From: Adiantum capillus-veneris
Taxonomy: Eukaryota > Streptophyta > Polypodiopsida > Polypodiales > Pteridaceae
DNA length: 64,000 nucleotides
Reading direction: 5' to 3'
Assembly (NCBI GenBank): GCA_014529385.2
Contig: CM043953.1
Coordinates: 65,488,372 to 65,552,371, forward strand
Under the pieces are notes generated by a model. The model was not told the origin of the DNA. It saw nothing but the letters and a program-made list of their open reading frames with translations, and made no database searches. This document shows, in pieces, positions 44,312 to 55,024 of the stretch. Numbering within the stretch: the stretch's first letter is position 1; each line of letters opens with the position of its first letter. The position numbers and the translations under genes were made by a program.

Positions 44312-45396
44312 AGCTACGCTTCACAGTAGTTTACTTTCCTGGGAAAAAATCGGCAGAGTTTCCCCTGTAAACTGACCTCTAAACCAATATCAACCTGTCA
44401 AATGAACCAAGAAAGCTTCACATTCTGCATAAATTTCGGTAGAGTCTCCTTTGTAAAATGGCTCTGGTGTACTCAAAAAACAGACCAAAAAACAGCTCAA
44501 AAAACTACTGTCTCTCTAACACTGTAAGCTGTGGGTAAACCTGTCCTGCACCTGTACTGTCTCTGACTGTCCTGTCACTGTCCTGTAAGCATAGACTGCG
44601 ACAATGGCTCAACGGCAGTAAAGCAAAGATGCAATCCCAACTGTCTAACTCACAGTCAATACATCCTAGCTGCCTATCTAAGGGTGCTCGAGGGATCGCT
44701 CCAAGACCTGTATCACCGAAAGGATCTCAACATTCGAGAATCCCCCAGCTCAATAAAACCTCACTCGACCCTCAACAAAGGCTGCAGTAAATCTGACAGT
44801 ACATAGACTTCCCACAAAGTCATACATCCACAAATTTCCCACTGTATGATGTAATCACTATGGCGGTTGTTTGCTGCGTGACTCACAGCCAGCAAACCCT
44901 CAACAGACATACATCATCTCTGACAATACATCCCATGTGGAAGTACCTGCAATGTCAGGATGAAATCTGGAATATCAAGCAGCAAACATAAGCTACCTGA
45001 TGAACTAGTGGATGTCGCCTATAGTCTGTGTGTAGATGCGCCCGTGTCGTATGTGACACGCCTCCAAGAACTGTGAGCCATCCTTCGATGTGTAAACAGC
45101 CACAAATCAACACTCTGGGAGTGTCGATATCCTCAGCACCTGTAGTCGTAGGCCGAAAAACCCCAAATTTGCAGAGTCGGATCTGCACCTGCTGAGACCA
45201 CGTAGTCGAAAATGGCCTGCGCAATCCTTTGTCGAAGCCGAACAGTGACCGAGATGACCTCAGAATGAAATTCTGACAACACCAAGCCCTTCAGGTTCTC
45301 CCACAAGATTTGGGGCCGTGTCTTTGCCTGTCAAATTTCACTCCAATCTGAGCTGGTGGCTCTAGCCTCCTGCAGTGCTGCCCCGAGCCTCGATCT
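44312..45396 (-). other. Copia-1 untranslated leader
   Basis: About 1.1 kb between primer-binding site and gag start, in the same position and of similar length to the Copia-2 leader. No coding motif. CTGTCCTGT-type short repeats lie near 44550-44590. Confidence 0.75.
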
Positions 45397-45410
45397 GAGC
45401 TCTGATACCA
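45397..45410 (-). other. Copia-1 primer-binding site, tRNA-iMet type
   Basis: Minus-strand TGGTATCAGAGCTC lies two bases inside the 5' LTR edge. Confidence 0.93.
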
Positions 45411-45412
45411 GT

Positions 45413-45604
45413 TGAAGGAGTACGAGCGGAAGTGCGACGCGAGAGAGAGTGCGAGAAGAAGAGCACGACGATATGGTGAACTCGCTCTACTGTAATGTGT
45501 AGAGCATAGTGAGTTCTTATTAGGTTTTTACAAAAGAATATGTGTACATACTTGGCGGCCCGCCCACTTACCTGGGCGACCACATTGGGCTTTATACCCC
45601 AACA
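45413..45604 (-). repeat. Copia-1 5' LTR
   Basis: 192 bp, about four differences from 15407-15598, followed by the target copy ataaa at 45605-45609. Confidence 0.96.
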
Positions 45605-45609
45605 ATAAA

Positions 45610-45828
45610 GTGATTCTCTCCCAACTAAAACCCATTCTATGCTGTAGCACACACCCATTAGAAGCCACAAAAGACATCAAAAATCTCATCCAAGCATTCT
45701 CTAACAACGGTTTTGAATGCGCAAAGTTATGGCCACTAGTTAGAGGGCACTTGCAAAACTACATAGCATCCTCATACACATGCTTAATCAGCGATTTCTT
45801 GGAGCACCTTAAAATTGGAGGGCACTAG
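45610..45828 (+). pseudogene. Penelope-like element RT, C-terminal part
   Basis: Continues in phase from codon A-A-A at 15404-15406 when the Copia-1 nest and one target copy are left out. It reads V-I-L-S-Q-L-K-P-I-L and then K-N-L-I-Q-A-F-S-N-N-G-F. This fits the thumb region that follows the S-N-R-P motif in PLE RTs. It ends at a stop near 45826. No endonuclease domain follows in this frame. Confidence 0.78.
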
Positions 45829-46303
45829 GACCTCCTAGTGCCCCCTAAAAAATAAAAATAAAAGGGATCATACCTTCTAGTGTGGGTGGAGGAGGGCCTC
45901 TCACCGTGATGTCAACATGCATATAAACAAGTCTTGGTGGAAACCCCCCCTTAAAACACACCCCTCTCAAAACATAACTCAACCCGCAAAAAGAGCCTTG
46001 GAAGAAAACACCTCCTACAAAGAACGTGGGTGGAAAGAAAAGAGTGGTAACCTCATTAAAAGGGGAACCTATAACTGACAACCCCCACTCCCCTCACCTA
46101 AAATACAATTAAAAAGACGTCCCACTCCTCCCCCCTTTTTCTTAGACGGTTGAGTTTATTTGGAGGGAACCAAGAACTTGGAGAAACCTATTTAAGGGCA
46201 AAACTCCCAAAAAGATCATTGCAAGAGGATTTCATACTATCTCACCAAGTGTTGTACTTCCTGCAACTCTCCAAGCCTACTCCATGGACCCTCTCAACCA
46301 AGT
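45829..46303. other. PLE 3' region before its right terminal repeat
   Basis: 475 bp with no frame I can assign. A GIY-YIG endonuclease would be expected here in canonical PLEs, but I see no such motif. Confidence 0.5.
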
Positions 46304-46651
46304 GTTGTCTCATGCATGATTTATTAGAGTGACATCAATAACATGTAGGAGTCTCTTACGACACCTGCCTTCCACCTTATGAACTAGATTTTTCTTGTTT
46401 CTTTTTGGGGTAATGGTGGCAAGTAACATGACTCTCCTCTCTCTAATGCATGTGCATGATGGACACCCATCGCCAATAACATCAAAACCATCGTAAAATT
46501 TCTCCAAGGTACTCTAAAATAGACTCGCTTTGCCTATGGATGTAGATTTTTTAATTAAATGTCTGCTTCTATGGACATACATGTGTGATACATTCATCTC
46601 TACTCCCCTAAATTTCCAAGAAATTTTGAATTGTTCCATTTAATACTTTCT
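46304..46651 (+). repeat. Right terminal repeat of the Penelope-like element
   Basis: Uninterrupted copy of the sequence at 5729-6037 plus 11471-11510. Same orientation as the left copy. Its continuity across ctcccctaaatttccaag proves the left copy was split by the LARD-like insertion. Confidence 0.78.
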
Positions 46652-46652
46652 C

Positions 46653-46819
46653 TGTGCATGTGTGTGCGTGTGCGTGTGCGTGTGCGTGTGTGTGTGTGTG
46701 TACCTATCATAGGAAGCATCATCTCTATCTATCCATCTCCATCTTTCTCCCTAATTTGCTTAATAGGTAGCCCCTTTCTCTCTCTCTTCTCTCTTTGTAT
46801 ATTTCAACCTCCAACCATC

Positions 46820-46868
<49 letters not shown>
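46653..46868 (+). repeat. Compound (TG/CG)n and (CT)n microsatellites
   Basis: TG/CG alternation at 46653-46702 and a CT tract at about 46825-46868. The left terminal repeat has only the CT tract at the matching position. Confidence 0.93.
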
Positions 46869-46871
<3 letters not shown>

Positions 46872-47199
46872 CGTTTTTGACCTAGTAGACAAAAATTTAC
46901 TCTTTTGATGGTAACTTCTTCCTCCATGATCTATAGCCTCAATCAAAGATCATGATTCTCTCTACGCATTTGATGTAAAAGACAATAATTTTCAGAATTA
47001 TGGAAGGCATTTTTGCAGCATTGATTTTTGAAACGAACAAGTGTGAGGAAGTTGACTCTAATCTCTTATTTTACATGCAATGTCATCTGGCACTCGCAAG
47101 GGTTATTCTTCTTCAACAAGTTTCACAACCATTGTAGAGTATGGTCAAAAATCTCCTAAGTGTGGAGATAGCAACACAACACTCAACTTACGACATCAA

Positions 47200-48050
47200 A
47201 AATCATGATCATGGCATACTTGGTATCATTGCAAGAGACATTAAACAAACAAGGTGAAGACTTACGGGCATTTGCAATGGAGAATAGCACCCTAAGGGTT
47301 CTTGTGGTTGAGAATGAGATCTCAAGGGGACACTTGAGATGCAAACAACACGTTTGATGAAACTTGAAGAGGAAGTCAAGAAATGTAAATGCTCTCTTGT
47401 GTACTTGAATGCTTTGAAGGAGCACATGAGAAAGATAGAGCATGACCATGTATTGAAAGAGTAGAAACTTGACACCATGAGCTAGGATGCATGCGACATG
47501 AAAATTGTATGCAAAAACAAGTCTTAGGCTGATGTATGTGGTAGCAATGTGGTTACTAATTCCTCCCTCATGCAAGCTATAACTCAAACAAAGAATGTTG
47601 AGAATGTGGATGTAGAGTAATTGAAGGGATGGGAGCGATGTTCCAAGAACATTGTTATTCGTGGAATTCCCAAAGAGAAGTTAGACAGCTCCTTCTCTTG
47701 CAATTATTATTGAAGATTTCTTTAAAACCCATTTTTGCATGTCAGAGTGATGGTCTATGGAGCACAAAGAGTGGGTAAGCAAGGAGCTCCTCGCTTGAGA
47801 TAATGACCAATTGAATGCATTATGCTCGATGAGACCAAACGAAAGATTATCCTTGACAATAGTTGGATCTAACTGAGGGATACAAAATATTTTGTATGTG
47901 AATATCGTACTATTAAGCAACAAAATATGCGTCACAAGGCATATGAGGAGAGGATAAGAAAAACAAGGAGAACTCTCATGAAGAAATTGTGCCCGAGGAG
48001 GAGGAAAGTCCCTCAAGCAAATAGGAGTGTGCAACCTATGAGACCAAGTT
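47200..48050 (+). pseudogene. LINE ORF1-like region
   Basis: Broken frames contain a helical K/E-rich stretch (E-E-E-V-K-K-C-K-C, about 47370), then N-I-V-I-R-G-I-P-K-E (about 47650) and a basic stretch with R-I-R-K-T-R-R. The I-x-G-I-P-x-E signature resembles the RNA-binding region of plant L1 ORF1 proteins. Several stops; identification is tentative. Confidence 0.45.
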
Positions 48051-48093
48051 ACAATTGAAAGTATGATTTTGGAATTACAATGGATACCCATGG

Positions 48094-48157
48094 AATGTGG
48101 GGGTTGGCATTGATGCATAACAAGCAATGTGGGGGTTGGCATTGATGCATAACAAGC
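48094..48157 (+). repeat. 32-bp tandem duplication in the LINE
   Basis: Two copies of a 32-bp unit (48094-48125, 48126-48157). Because 32 is not a multiple of three, it shifts the reading frame just before the endonuclease. Confidence 0.95.
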
Positions 48158-48159
48158 AA

Positions 48160-49160
48160 AGCCGATGTACTTCTTGTTGAAACTTGGAAGCATAATACTC
48201 AAAGGATTAACGGGTTGGAGGATTACAATGTACATTCATTGATATGGTCAAAGAATCTCAAGAAACGAAGAGGGCAAGGAGGGGTAGCATGTATGGTCCA
48301 TGTATGGTTAGTAAATGAATGAAAGATTTTGTATCAATTGTAAAAGATAACAAGCACAAACATTATGCATGGCTGAAAATTATGACACCAAAAAAGAGCA
48401 CCCATTTTTGTAGCCGGTTGCTACATTTCTCATCTTGATTCATGATCATCCATTTTTTGATTTAGAAAAGGACATTGGTTATTTCAAAGGTGAACGTGAT
48501 GTTATTGTTTTTGGGGATATGAATGCTCGAACAAAAACATTGCAACATGATACTTAACAATTTACTATGCCATACATTTCAAGGGAGTTGGAGAAAGTTC
48601 ACTTGTACGATCATACTTCAATGGATGAGAAAGAGCCGGATCACTATGCAAAGTTACTTTTACAGATGTGTAATAGCACGGGTATGCTCATTGCCAATGG
48701 TGTATCTTTGTGGAGTGGAACGAATGGATTTACATGTAGAAAACATAATGGGGATAGTGTGATTGACTATATGCTACTCTTCGAAGCCATCATTTATCGC
48801 ATAAAGAGTTTTATGCTTGGCCAATGGACCCCGGAATCAAACCATTGGACCTTATGTATTGACCTTGCATATGGAGAAGCAACTAAGCATGATAATCTCA
48901 GCCAAAGGGAAGAGAGTTATCACTATGTATGGATTTCAAATTGGCACGTATGTACATTAAAATGGCCGAGCAAACATTATGGGTGCCAAAGCTTCAATAT
49001 GACGCACCATTGGAAACTAAATGGGAAGCTTTCAAGAAATTTATTTGTTCTTGTGTCGAAGAATGCTTGGAAATAAAGCATGTCCATGATATCAACAAAG
49101 ATAGATCACGCAAAAGGTGGTTTGGTAAAGAATGTCAAGATGTTGATAAAGCTTGATGCA
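48160..49160 (+). pseudogene. LINE endonuclease domain, broken
   Basis: The frames carry D-V-L-L-V-E-T-W (about 48170), V-F-G-D-M-N-A-R (about 48505-48530), N-G-F-T-C ... S-V-I-D-Y-M-L (about 48720-48775) and a changed S-N-H-W where S-D-H is usual (about 48837). Together these match the order of the L1 endonuclease (E-T, G-D-x-N-A, D-Y, S-D-H), which nicks target DNA. The region after 48900 (K-R-W-F-G-K-E-C) is the usual linker to RT. Frameshifts occur near 48560 and 48930. Confidence 0.75.
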
Positions 49161-49329
49161 ACTATGGACAAAGAAAACTATCAAAGTCATTTGCATACAT
49201 ACAAGGCATTGATTTAAAAGGAAGAGAAGAAGATGGGAATAAAAGCAACAATTCTTTCAAGTCCAAGAAAAGGCACGTTGTCGTGCTGTGACACGTACAT
49301 AGTGGGAACGCATGCTACAAGAGTTATCT

Positions 49330-50550
49330 TGTAATTTTTTAGATACATAATTATCTTTCCTATAATGTACATATGCATATTTAAGTATAATAATAAGCCT
49401 TCTATCTCATCCTATCATTTTTCTCAAGGGTAACCTATTCTTACTTTACCATCAGAAAATACTATGGGAAAAGCTCAATAGCTCCGCCTCTTTAACTTGG
49501 GGCAAAAAGCATTGATTCTTTATTTCTACTATCTCATTATCATCTCACACCCTAGCTAGATTCTATATCTAGGGTAAACTCCAATATATATATATATATT
49601 CTATGTATTTTTTATACTTTTCTTATATTTCTTTTTAAATAGCTACTAGGAAGGAATCAAATCCTAGTGGGACACTAGGTGGCATGATTTCAAAGATACA
49701 CTTATTTTAATGCATTATTGCAAGCATGATTACAAAAATTTGTCAAGGAGAAAGATCATGCTTTCATATGGCATGAGGTGTCCTTTGGAATTAAATGAAA
49801 GTCTAGGCTAAGGGGACCACGGGAAGACTTTTGCTGCCAGAAATGGACCCTATTTTGATGAATTTTTTACACAAGGTTCCAATCCGAATTGGAAAATGAT
49901 TTTAAAATGAAAATCGTAGCTAATGAGCTGAAGTTTCTGCCCATGTTTTTACTTTTTTATTTGGAGCCACAGTTGAGGAGATATGATCAAAATACTGGAC
50001 CCCAGTCTGCCCACATCATGCAATGACAGCTCATTTCCAACTTTTCCAATTCCTATTCACACTGGCTCCTCTCTTCTTGTGTAAACCCTTGGGGGTTCCC
50101 TTCACCTATAAAAGAGGACCTCTTCTTCCTTGAAAAAAAAGAACTCAAGCATTCAAGCCATTGATGAAAGGAATTCTTGAGGGAGTGAGTAGTAATGCCT
50201 AATTGTACTTAGCCCCATTAACATAAGCCCAAGCCTACACTTTCTCCTAGAGGAAGACTAGCCATTCTTGTACGCTATCCTTGGAAGGTCAACTCTAATC
50301 AAAGAAGGTGTTGTACTTGGCGTATCAATCAACGTTGAATTCTTCCCTCTTCTTCTCTTTCCCATCAATAATGGTGCCGAAGGGTTTCAATGCAAGAGAG
50401 AAAGAGTGGGGCTTCTTTGATTGCATTGCTTTCCAAACCCTAGTCTTCATGGCATCTACGGTTTAACTCCTTCATATAGTTTTTTTGAGTTCTCTCACAA
50501 ACTCTCACTGCCATAAGCCCAGTGCTTTCCCGGCAAGACCGCAAATTTCT
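49330..50550. other. About 1.2 kb interrupting the LINE, possibly a solo LTR
   Basis: The LINE reading stops near 49330 and resumes at about 50560. The interval has no coding motif. It has a (TA)n run at 49588, a tataaaag TATA-like site near 50108 in an upstream-C/T-rich context, and an A-run after it, as in an LTR. I could not find a convincing TG...CA pair with a 5-bp target duplication; gcatg occurs on both sides (about 49310 and 50549) but could be chance. Confidence 0.4.
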
Positions 50551-50559
50551 CGACAACGT

Positions 50560-51358
50560 GCATGTGGAAGATTTTGGAGAAACTTAGGGACAAGCGGGTT
50601 GATAGTTTTGGTAACTTGAGTCTTTTAGATATGTACACTCATTGTAGGCAACCATATGAGCAGCCAAATGGTAGAAAAATGCCATTTTATGGTTCACTCA
50701 CATGTATGCCCTCTTTTTTTACTATTGAGGATGTGTGTGGTGGGCTTGAAAAGTTGGCCACTTGCAAAGCAGGAGATCTTTAAGGTATCAAGCCGAAAAT
50801 GATTAAATGGAAGGGAGATTGTACACATGAGTGGATGTGTGATATGTTCAACCTTGCACTTCAACATGGCATGTCTTATGATTGGAGTACTAACTGGGTC
50901 AAGCCTTTGCATGAAGGAGGGGATGTAAAGAATGTAAATAGCTACCGAACTATAATGATTGGGTCTCCTATGGAAAAGTTGTTTGGGTGCTTAATGGAGA
51001 TAACATTTAGTGATTGGGTGGAAGAGAATGACAAGCGTACAAAAGGACAAGTGGGTTTTCATCGACGCCATAGCACCATTGATCATCTTGTCACTCTTTG
51101 TGTTCTCATGGAGGAAACGGTTGAAAGGCAAGAGATTGTATTTTTGCTTTGTGGACTTTAAGAAAGCATTTGATATGATTCCATGTAATATTTTGTGGAG
51201 AAGGATGAAAGAACTTCAAGTGCCAAATGAGTTTATGCTTACGGTTTCTTGAATCTATGAGAAAGTGATGTGTCAATTGCGCATGGGAAGAGGAATTTCA
51301 AAAAATTGCAAGCACTATTGGGGTTAAACAAGGATGTCGGTTGTCACCAACTCTCTTT

Positions 51359-51360
<2 letters not shown>
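50560..51360 (+). pseudogene. LINE reverse transcriptase, N-terminal half, broken
   Basis: The frames carry W-K-I-L-E-K-L, then G-I-K-P-K-M-I-K-W, L-H-E-G-G-D-V-K-N-V-N-S-Y-R-T-I, G-Q-V-G-F-H-R-R-H-S-T-I-D-H, F-V-D-F-K-K-A-F-D (palm motif A) and G-V-K-Q-G-C-R-L-S-P-T-L-F-G (motif B). This is the standard order of LINE RTs. There are stops near 50780 and 51250 and a frameshift between 51125 and 51150. The catalytic x-A-D-D motif C is absent: the sequence is replaced by a CT tract directly after motif B. Confidence 0.87.
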
Positions 51361-51424
<64 letters not shown>

Positions 51425-51427
51425 TCT
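51361..51427 (+). repeat. (CT)n microsatellite at the RT break
   Basis: About 67 bp of CT repeats with one TG interruption. It starts exactly where the LINE RT reading ends, after S-P-T-L-F-G. Confidence 0.97.
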
Positions 51428-51689
51428 TTGTAAAGATCATCCATAAAGCCTTTGTTAATGTGAGAACAACACACATTGGTAAATTGGCTTTCTACAAGGT
51501 ATGCATACATGCTCTGGAAGTTCCATAGCCACTCAGTACATAGAAGCCCCATATGTTCCAAGCATACTTTCTTTAATCCATTGAAAAAGTACCCTCAACA
51601 GTAAAAGGAGTAAGTTGAAAAGAATCCAAGGCTACATCAAAGTGCAAAGAAAGAGCTTACAAGGCCACATCACCCCTAAGGCATCATTA

Positions 51690-53170
51690 CCATGCCCATA
51701 GAGTGAAAGATAATAAGGGATTGAGGAGTCTCAAATATGTGGGCATCTTTATTGCAAAATACTATGTGGACATGGCACAAGAAATGTACCACCACCATAT
51801 GAAAGATCATAGTGTACTATAGACTAGTATGTGAGTACAACAAGCCTTACTATTGTCCATAGAGCTGAAAAATATCCGACAAATTACTTGATGCCCACTA
51901 ATCATATTTTTAACACCCAACAAGGGTGTGAAATCTCAAAACCACATATGATCATAAAAACTTCCAATATCTTCTGTACTTTCTTGGGGGAAAATATAAG
52001 AGAAATGCTTCTCTTACAGCTTGGGACTCACTCACACAACCTACAAAACAAGGAGGTATTGGGATCATAAATTTACACACTCATGCATTGTCCAAAAGAG
52101 CATGCCTTCTAAAAGACATGATAGACTTTGATAGAGACTGGACCTCTTGTCTTTGGGCATCAATAGACACTTTTGTTGTGTACTTTCATGGTACTTAGAA
52201 AATGGACTTCTTGGATAAAGTATACTTAGTTGTAATACTCAAAACTAGGCTTGATAAACACATGATAGACTTTGATAGAGACTGGACCTCCTGTCTTTAG
52301 GCATCAATAGACACTTTTGTTGTGTACTTTCATGGTACTTGGCAAATGAACTCCTCGGATAAACTATTTTTAGTTGTAATACTCAAAACTAGGTTTGATA
52401 CCTCCACATGCCTGATAAAATCTTGGAAACAGGTTTGCTCTAAACTAATCTAGAATTGGAGGATTAGGTACAAAGAGAATTCCCTTGGGTTGGAACATGT
52501 ATTTTGTAGTCATGTTTTTAAAACCACCAGCTTTATTGCTTGGAAAAATTACCCTTTCTATGCATAAGAAAGGCATTTGCTTCATTAGTCAATTATTGGA
52601 CTCTAACCATTTCCCCCAAATTTGGCTAGGAGGGAATTCAAACTGCAACATGGACTTAGGATTGCTTGGAACTTGCTATGTACCTCTATACACAACTTAT
52701 ATGTACCTCTGAAAACTCTTGCTACTAATAGACTAAGAGATTGGTCTCTCCCTAACTATGAACTTAACTGGTGGATATCCAAAACAAAATAGTTTTGTTA
52801 GGTGCTAATGCAAGATTCCACTAACAAAGACCAGATGTAACATAGTATGGTCTATGAGAAAATCACAAGCATGGTGGTCGAAAGTATATGACAAGGTTTG
52901 GGACTCTAACTGCTTGTTCAAATTTAAAGTCTTCAATTGAAGAATGCTTTTGGGAGGGTTTCCTACTGCTCACATCATCTAGAAGAAAGGAAAAGGAGAT
53001 GGCAAATGTGCCAAATGTGGTCAAGTTGAATCAGTCAAGCATGTCTTTTGGAGCTGTAAAATAGGCAAGGAATGATGGAGATGGAGCACAATATGGTGGA
53101 ATGATGCATGGGGTATTAGGATCACCAAATTCAATGTATGCTTTGAATTTTTTTCTTCTGAGGATGATGC
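51690..53170 (+). pseudogene. LINE C-terminal region with zinc-knuckle remnant
   Basis: Reads Y-V-G-I-F (about 51738), then T-A-W-D-S-L-T-Q-P-T-K-Q-G-G-I-G-I-I-N-L (about 52018-52080), the G-G-L-G-I motif of plant LINEs. Near 53010 it has C-A-K-C-G-Q-V-E-S-V-K-H-V-F-W-S-C, the C-C-H-C zinc motif found at their C-terminus. Many stops. A 144-bp tandem duplication lies at 52116-52403. Confidence 0.7.
52116..52403 (+). repeat. 144-bp tandem duplication in the LINE C-terminal region
   Basis: Units at 52116-52259 and 52260-52403 share long runs (atgatagactttgatagaga, tagacacttttgttgtgtac) and differ at scattered sites. The divergence shows the duplication is old. Confidence 0.9.
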
Positions 53171-55024
53171 TCTTTAGTTTTGCTTGTCATCCTTTTTAAC
53201 CTTTACATGGTTCTTATTGTTGTAAATATTGGCAAATACATAAAAATTGAAAAGGTTTAAAGTGTGCAATTACTTTATTTGGTTAGGAAAAAGTATTTTG
53301 GGAACCCCTATAGCAAGTGCCAAAATTCCTTGAAAGCTTGTCACTTGACAAGTCATCACCATGCTCTCCTCATGCTTACAGGGTGCTTGCTCGCTCCCCC
53401 TTCCACCCTCTTTCTTTTGTCCAACTCAATTAACTTTGCTATCGTCTTGGCCTAGTATCTTCTCATGCATCAAATTGCAAAAACGATTTTCCTCATCAAC
53501 CTTACATTCCCTCTCAAGCTCAGGCCTCCTTACCCTACAACCCCAAATCTATCATCACTTTTGTCTGCTCATACCTCCACTACCATGTTACCTCTTGCAA
53601 CCCCTCCTCTATATTCCCTTGAAAATAGGGAGATAAGTGAGTCATTCAAGCGATAGAGGTTGGGCTCGTGATTGTGATTTTGTCAATCCTTTCTGGGTAA
53701 TCTCATCATCAATTCTTCCACTTGTGTCAAAGTGTTGGCCTTCAAGGTGCAAGTAGGTTCATTTTGCATTGGTTGAAAATAGAGGTGATAATAACAAGTG
53801 ATTTGAAAAGCAACATTATGAGATATAAAAGTCCTAGCAGCCTTCAATTTTCCTTTTTGTCTATTTAAGAATTTTGGAAAATTATGGTGATCTACCTACT
53901 TCTAGTATCTATCCTTCAAAAGTTAGCAATTTCTCATGCAAGCTAAACGTTAATAAAAACTCCATTGGCTAGATTTTTTATGTGACCTTGTGTGGACAAT
54001 CCCCCCTAGCTGTTGCAAGGGGCCACCTAACTACATGGTCCACCCTCTGACATCTAGTTATGTGTGTGGGGCGAGAGAATTTAGCAACTTGTTGTAGCTA
54101 TCCGATGGCAGAGTATGTGTCGTTGATGAGGGCTAGTGGTTGCAGACCTATAGTTGATTCTTCTACTAAAATTGTTGGGGAATATGTTGCATACTGTAGT
54201 TATCAACTTGGTGTTCCAAACAACAGTGCTAGCTAATGCTATTGGGTTGGAGTTGACCATTGTAGGGTTGTTAAGCAAGATGCTAGACCATATGCTTTTT
54301 GTTGATCACTTATGCTTGTCAATTTTTTTTTTCAGTAAGCATTTTTTAAAGTAAATCTAAAGGTCGCCTTGGTCAGTTTCCCATGGAGCATTTATCTTGC
54401 TACACATTCACGAAGATGGGAGAGATGAGGAAGGAGAGTAGAGGAGAAGAGAGACACATGCACATGGTATAATCGCCTCCCCAATGCAAGAGTGAGCATT
54501 TCCCTCTTGCAAGTATTTATTTATAGATTTCCTTCAATGGTAAAAAATGATCACAACTGTACAAATGTTTGCTCGGACATAAAAAGGGCCATTGCTCTCC
54601 TAAATACCTCTCCATTAATAAAATGTCCATAAATTAGCTATCACTTGCATAGCCTATAAATCAGTTATGCTTTTGCCACCTATCAAGTGCAATAAATAAA
54701 ATGTTTATCATAATCCACTACATCACATCCATCCTCTTCTTCCCTTGATTTATTAAAAATAATTCTCTAATGGTATGTCTCAAAAGACAAGAGGAAGAGA
54801 GGGCACTTGCATAGCTAAGAGCTGGTGGAGAAAATTTCATTGAGTGATCCAAGCTATGCCACATATCTATGTAGATCCATAAGACTTGTAGGTAGTGGTG
54901 GGCTAGCCTCAAAGCTCAAGAAGAGGCCACAAGGACTCGAAAGAAGCGCAGAGTTGATATCATGCGATAGTTTCTCATAAAGGAAGCAAAGGATGAAGTT
55001 CTCTCTGCTTAGAGAAGTCTAAAA
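53171..55024. other. Intergenic stretch without recognisable features
   Basis: Short frames at 53264-53656, 54081-54354 and 54718-54912 have no motif. Nothing repeat-like stands out except A/T-rich patches. Confidence 0.5.

Larger units (their letters stand above)
15407..45604 (-). mobile_element. Copia-1: Ty1/copia (Tork/Tnt1-like), carrying nested insertions
   Basis: LTRs of 192 bp at each end (15407-15598, 45413-45604) differ at about four positions. They are flanked by the duplication ataaa (15402-15406, 45605-45609). A tRNA-iMet primer-binding site (45397-45410) and a polypurine tract (15599-15613) confirm minus-strand orientation. The element itself is 15407-17372 plus 42059-45604, and the middle belongs to Copia-2 and its insert. 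It lies inside the PLE RT. Removing 15407-45609 joins the two PLE halves in frame. Confidence 0.96.
47090..53170 (+). mobile_element. L1-type LINE, degenerate and interrupted
   Basis: Ordered pieces of a plant non-LTR retrotransposon on the plus strand: an ORF1-like region, apurinic-type endonuclease, RT, and a C-terminal zinc-knuckle region. Frames are broken by many stops and indels. It is interrupted at about 49.33-50.55 kb and by a CT expansion at 51361-51427. No poly-A tail or target duplication is identified, so the ends are approximate. The C-terminal part may come from a second copy. Confidence 0.75.

Noticed and set aside
45829-46303. GIY-YIG endonuclease of the Penelope-like element
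   Set aside because: I looked for the paired G-x-Y motifs and the downstream R and E residues in three plus-strand frames and saw none.
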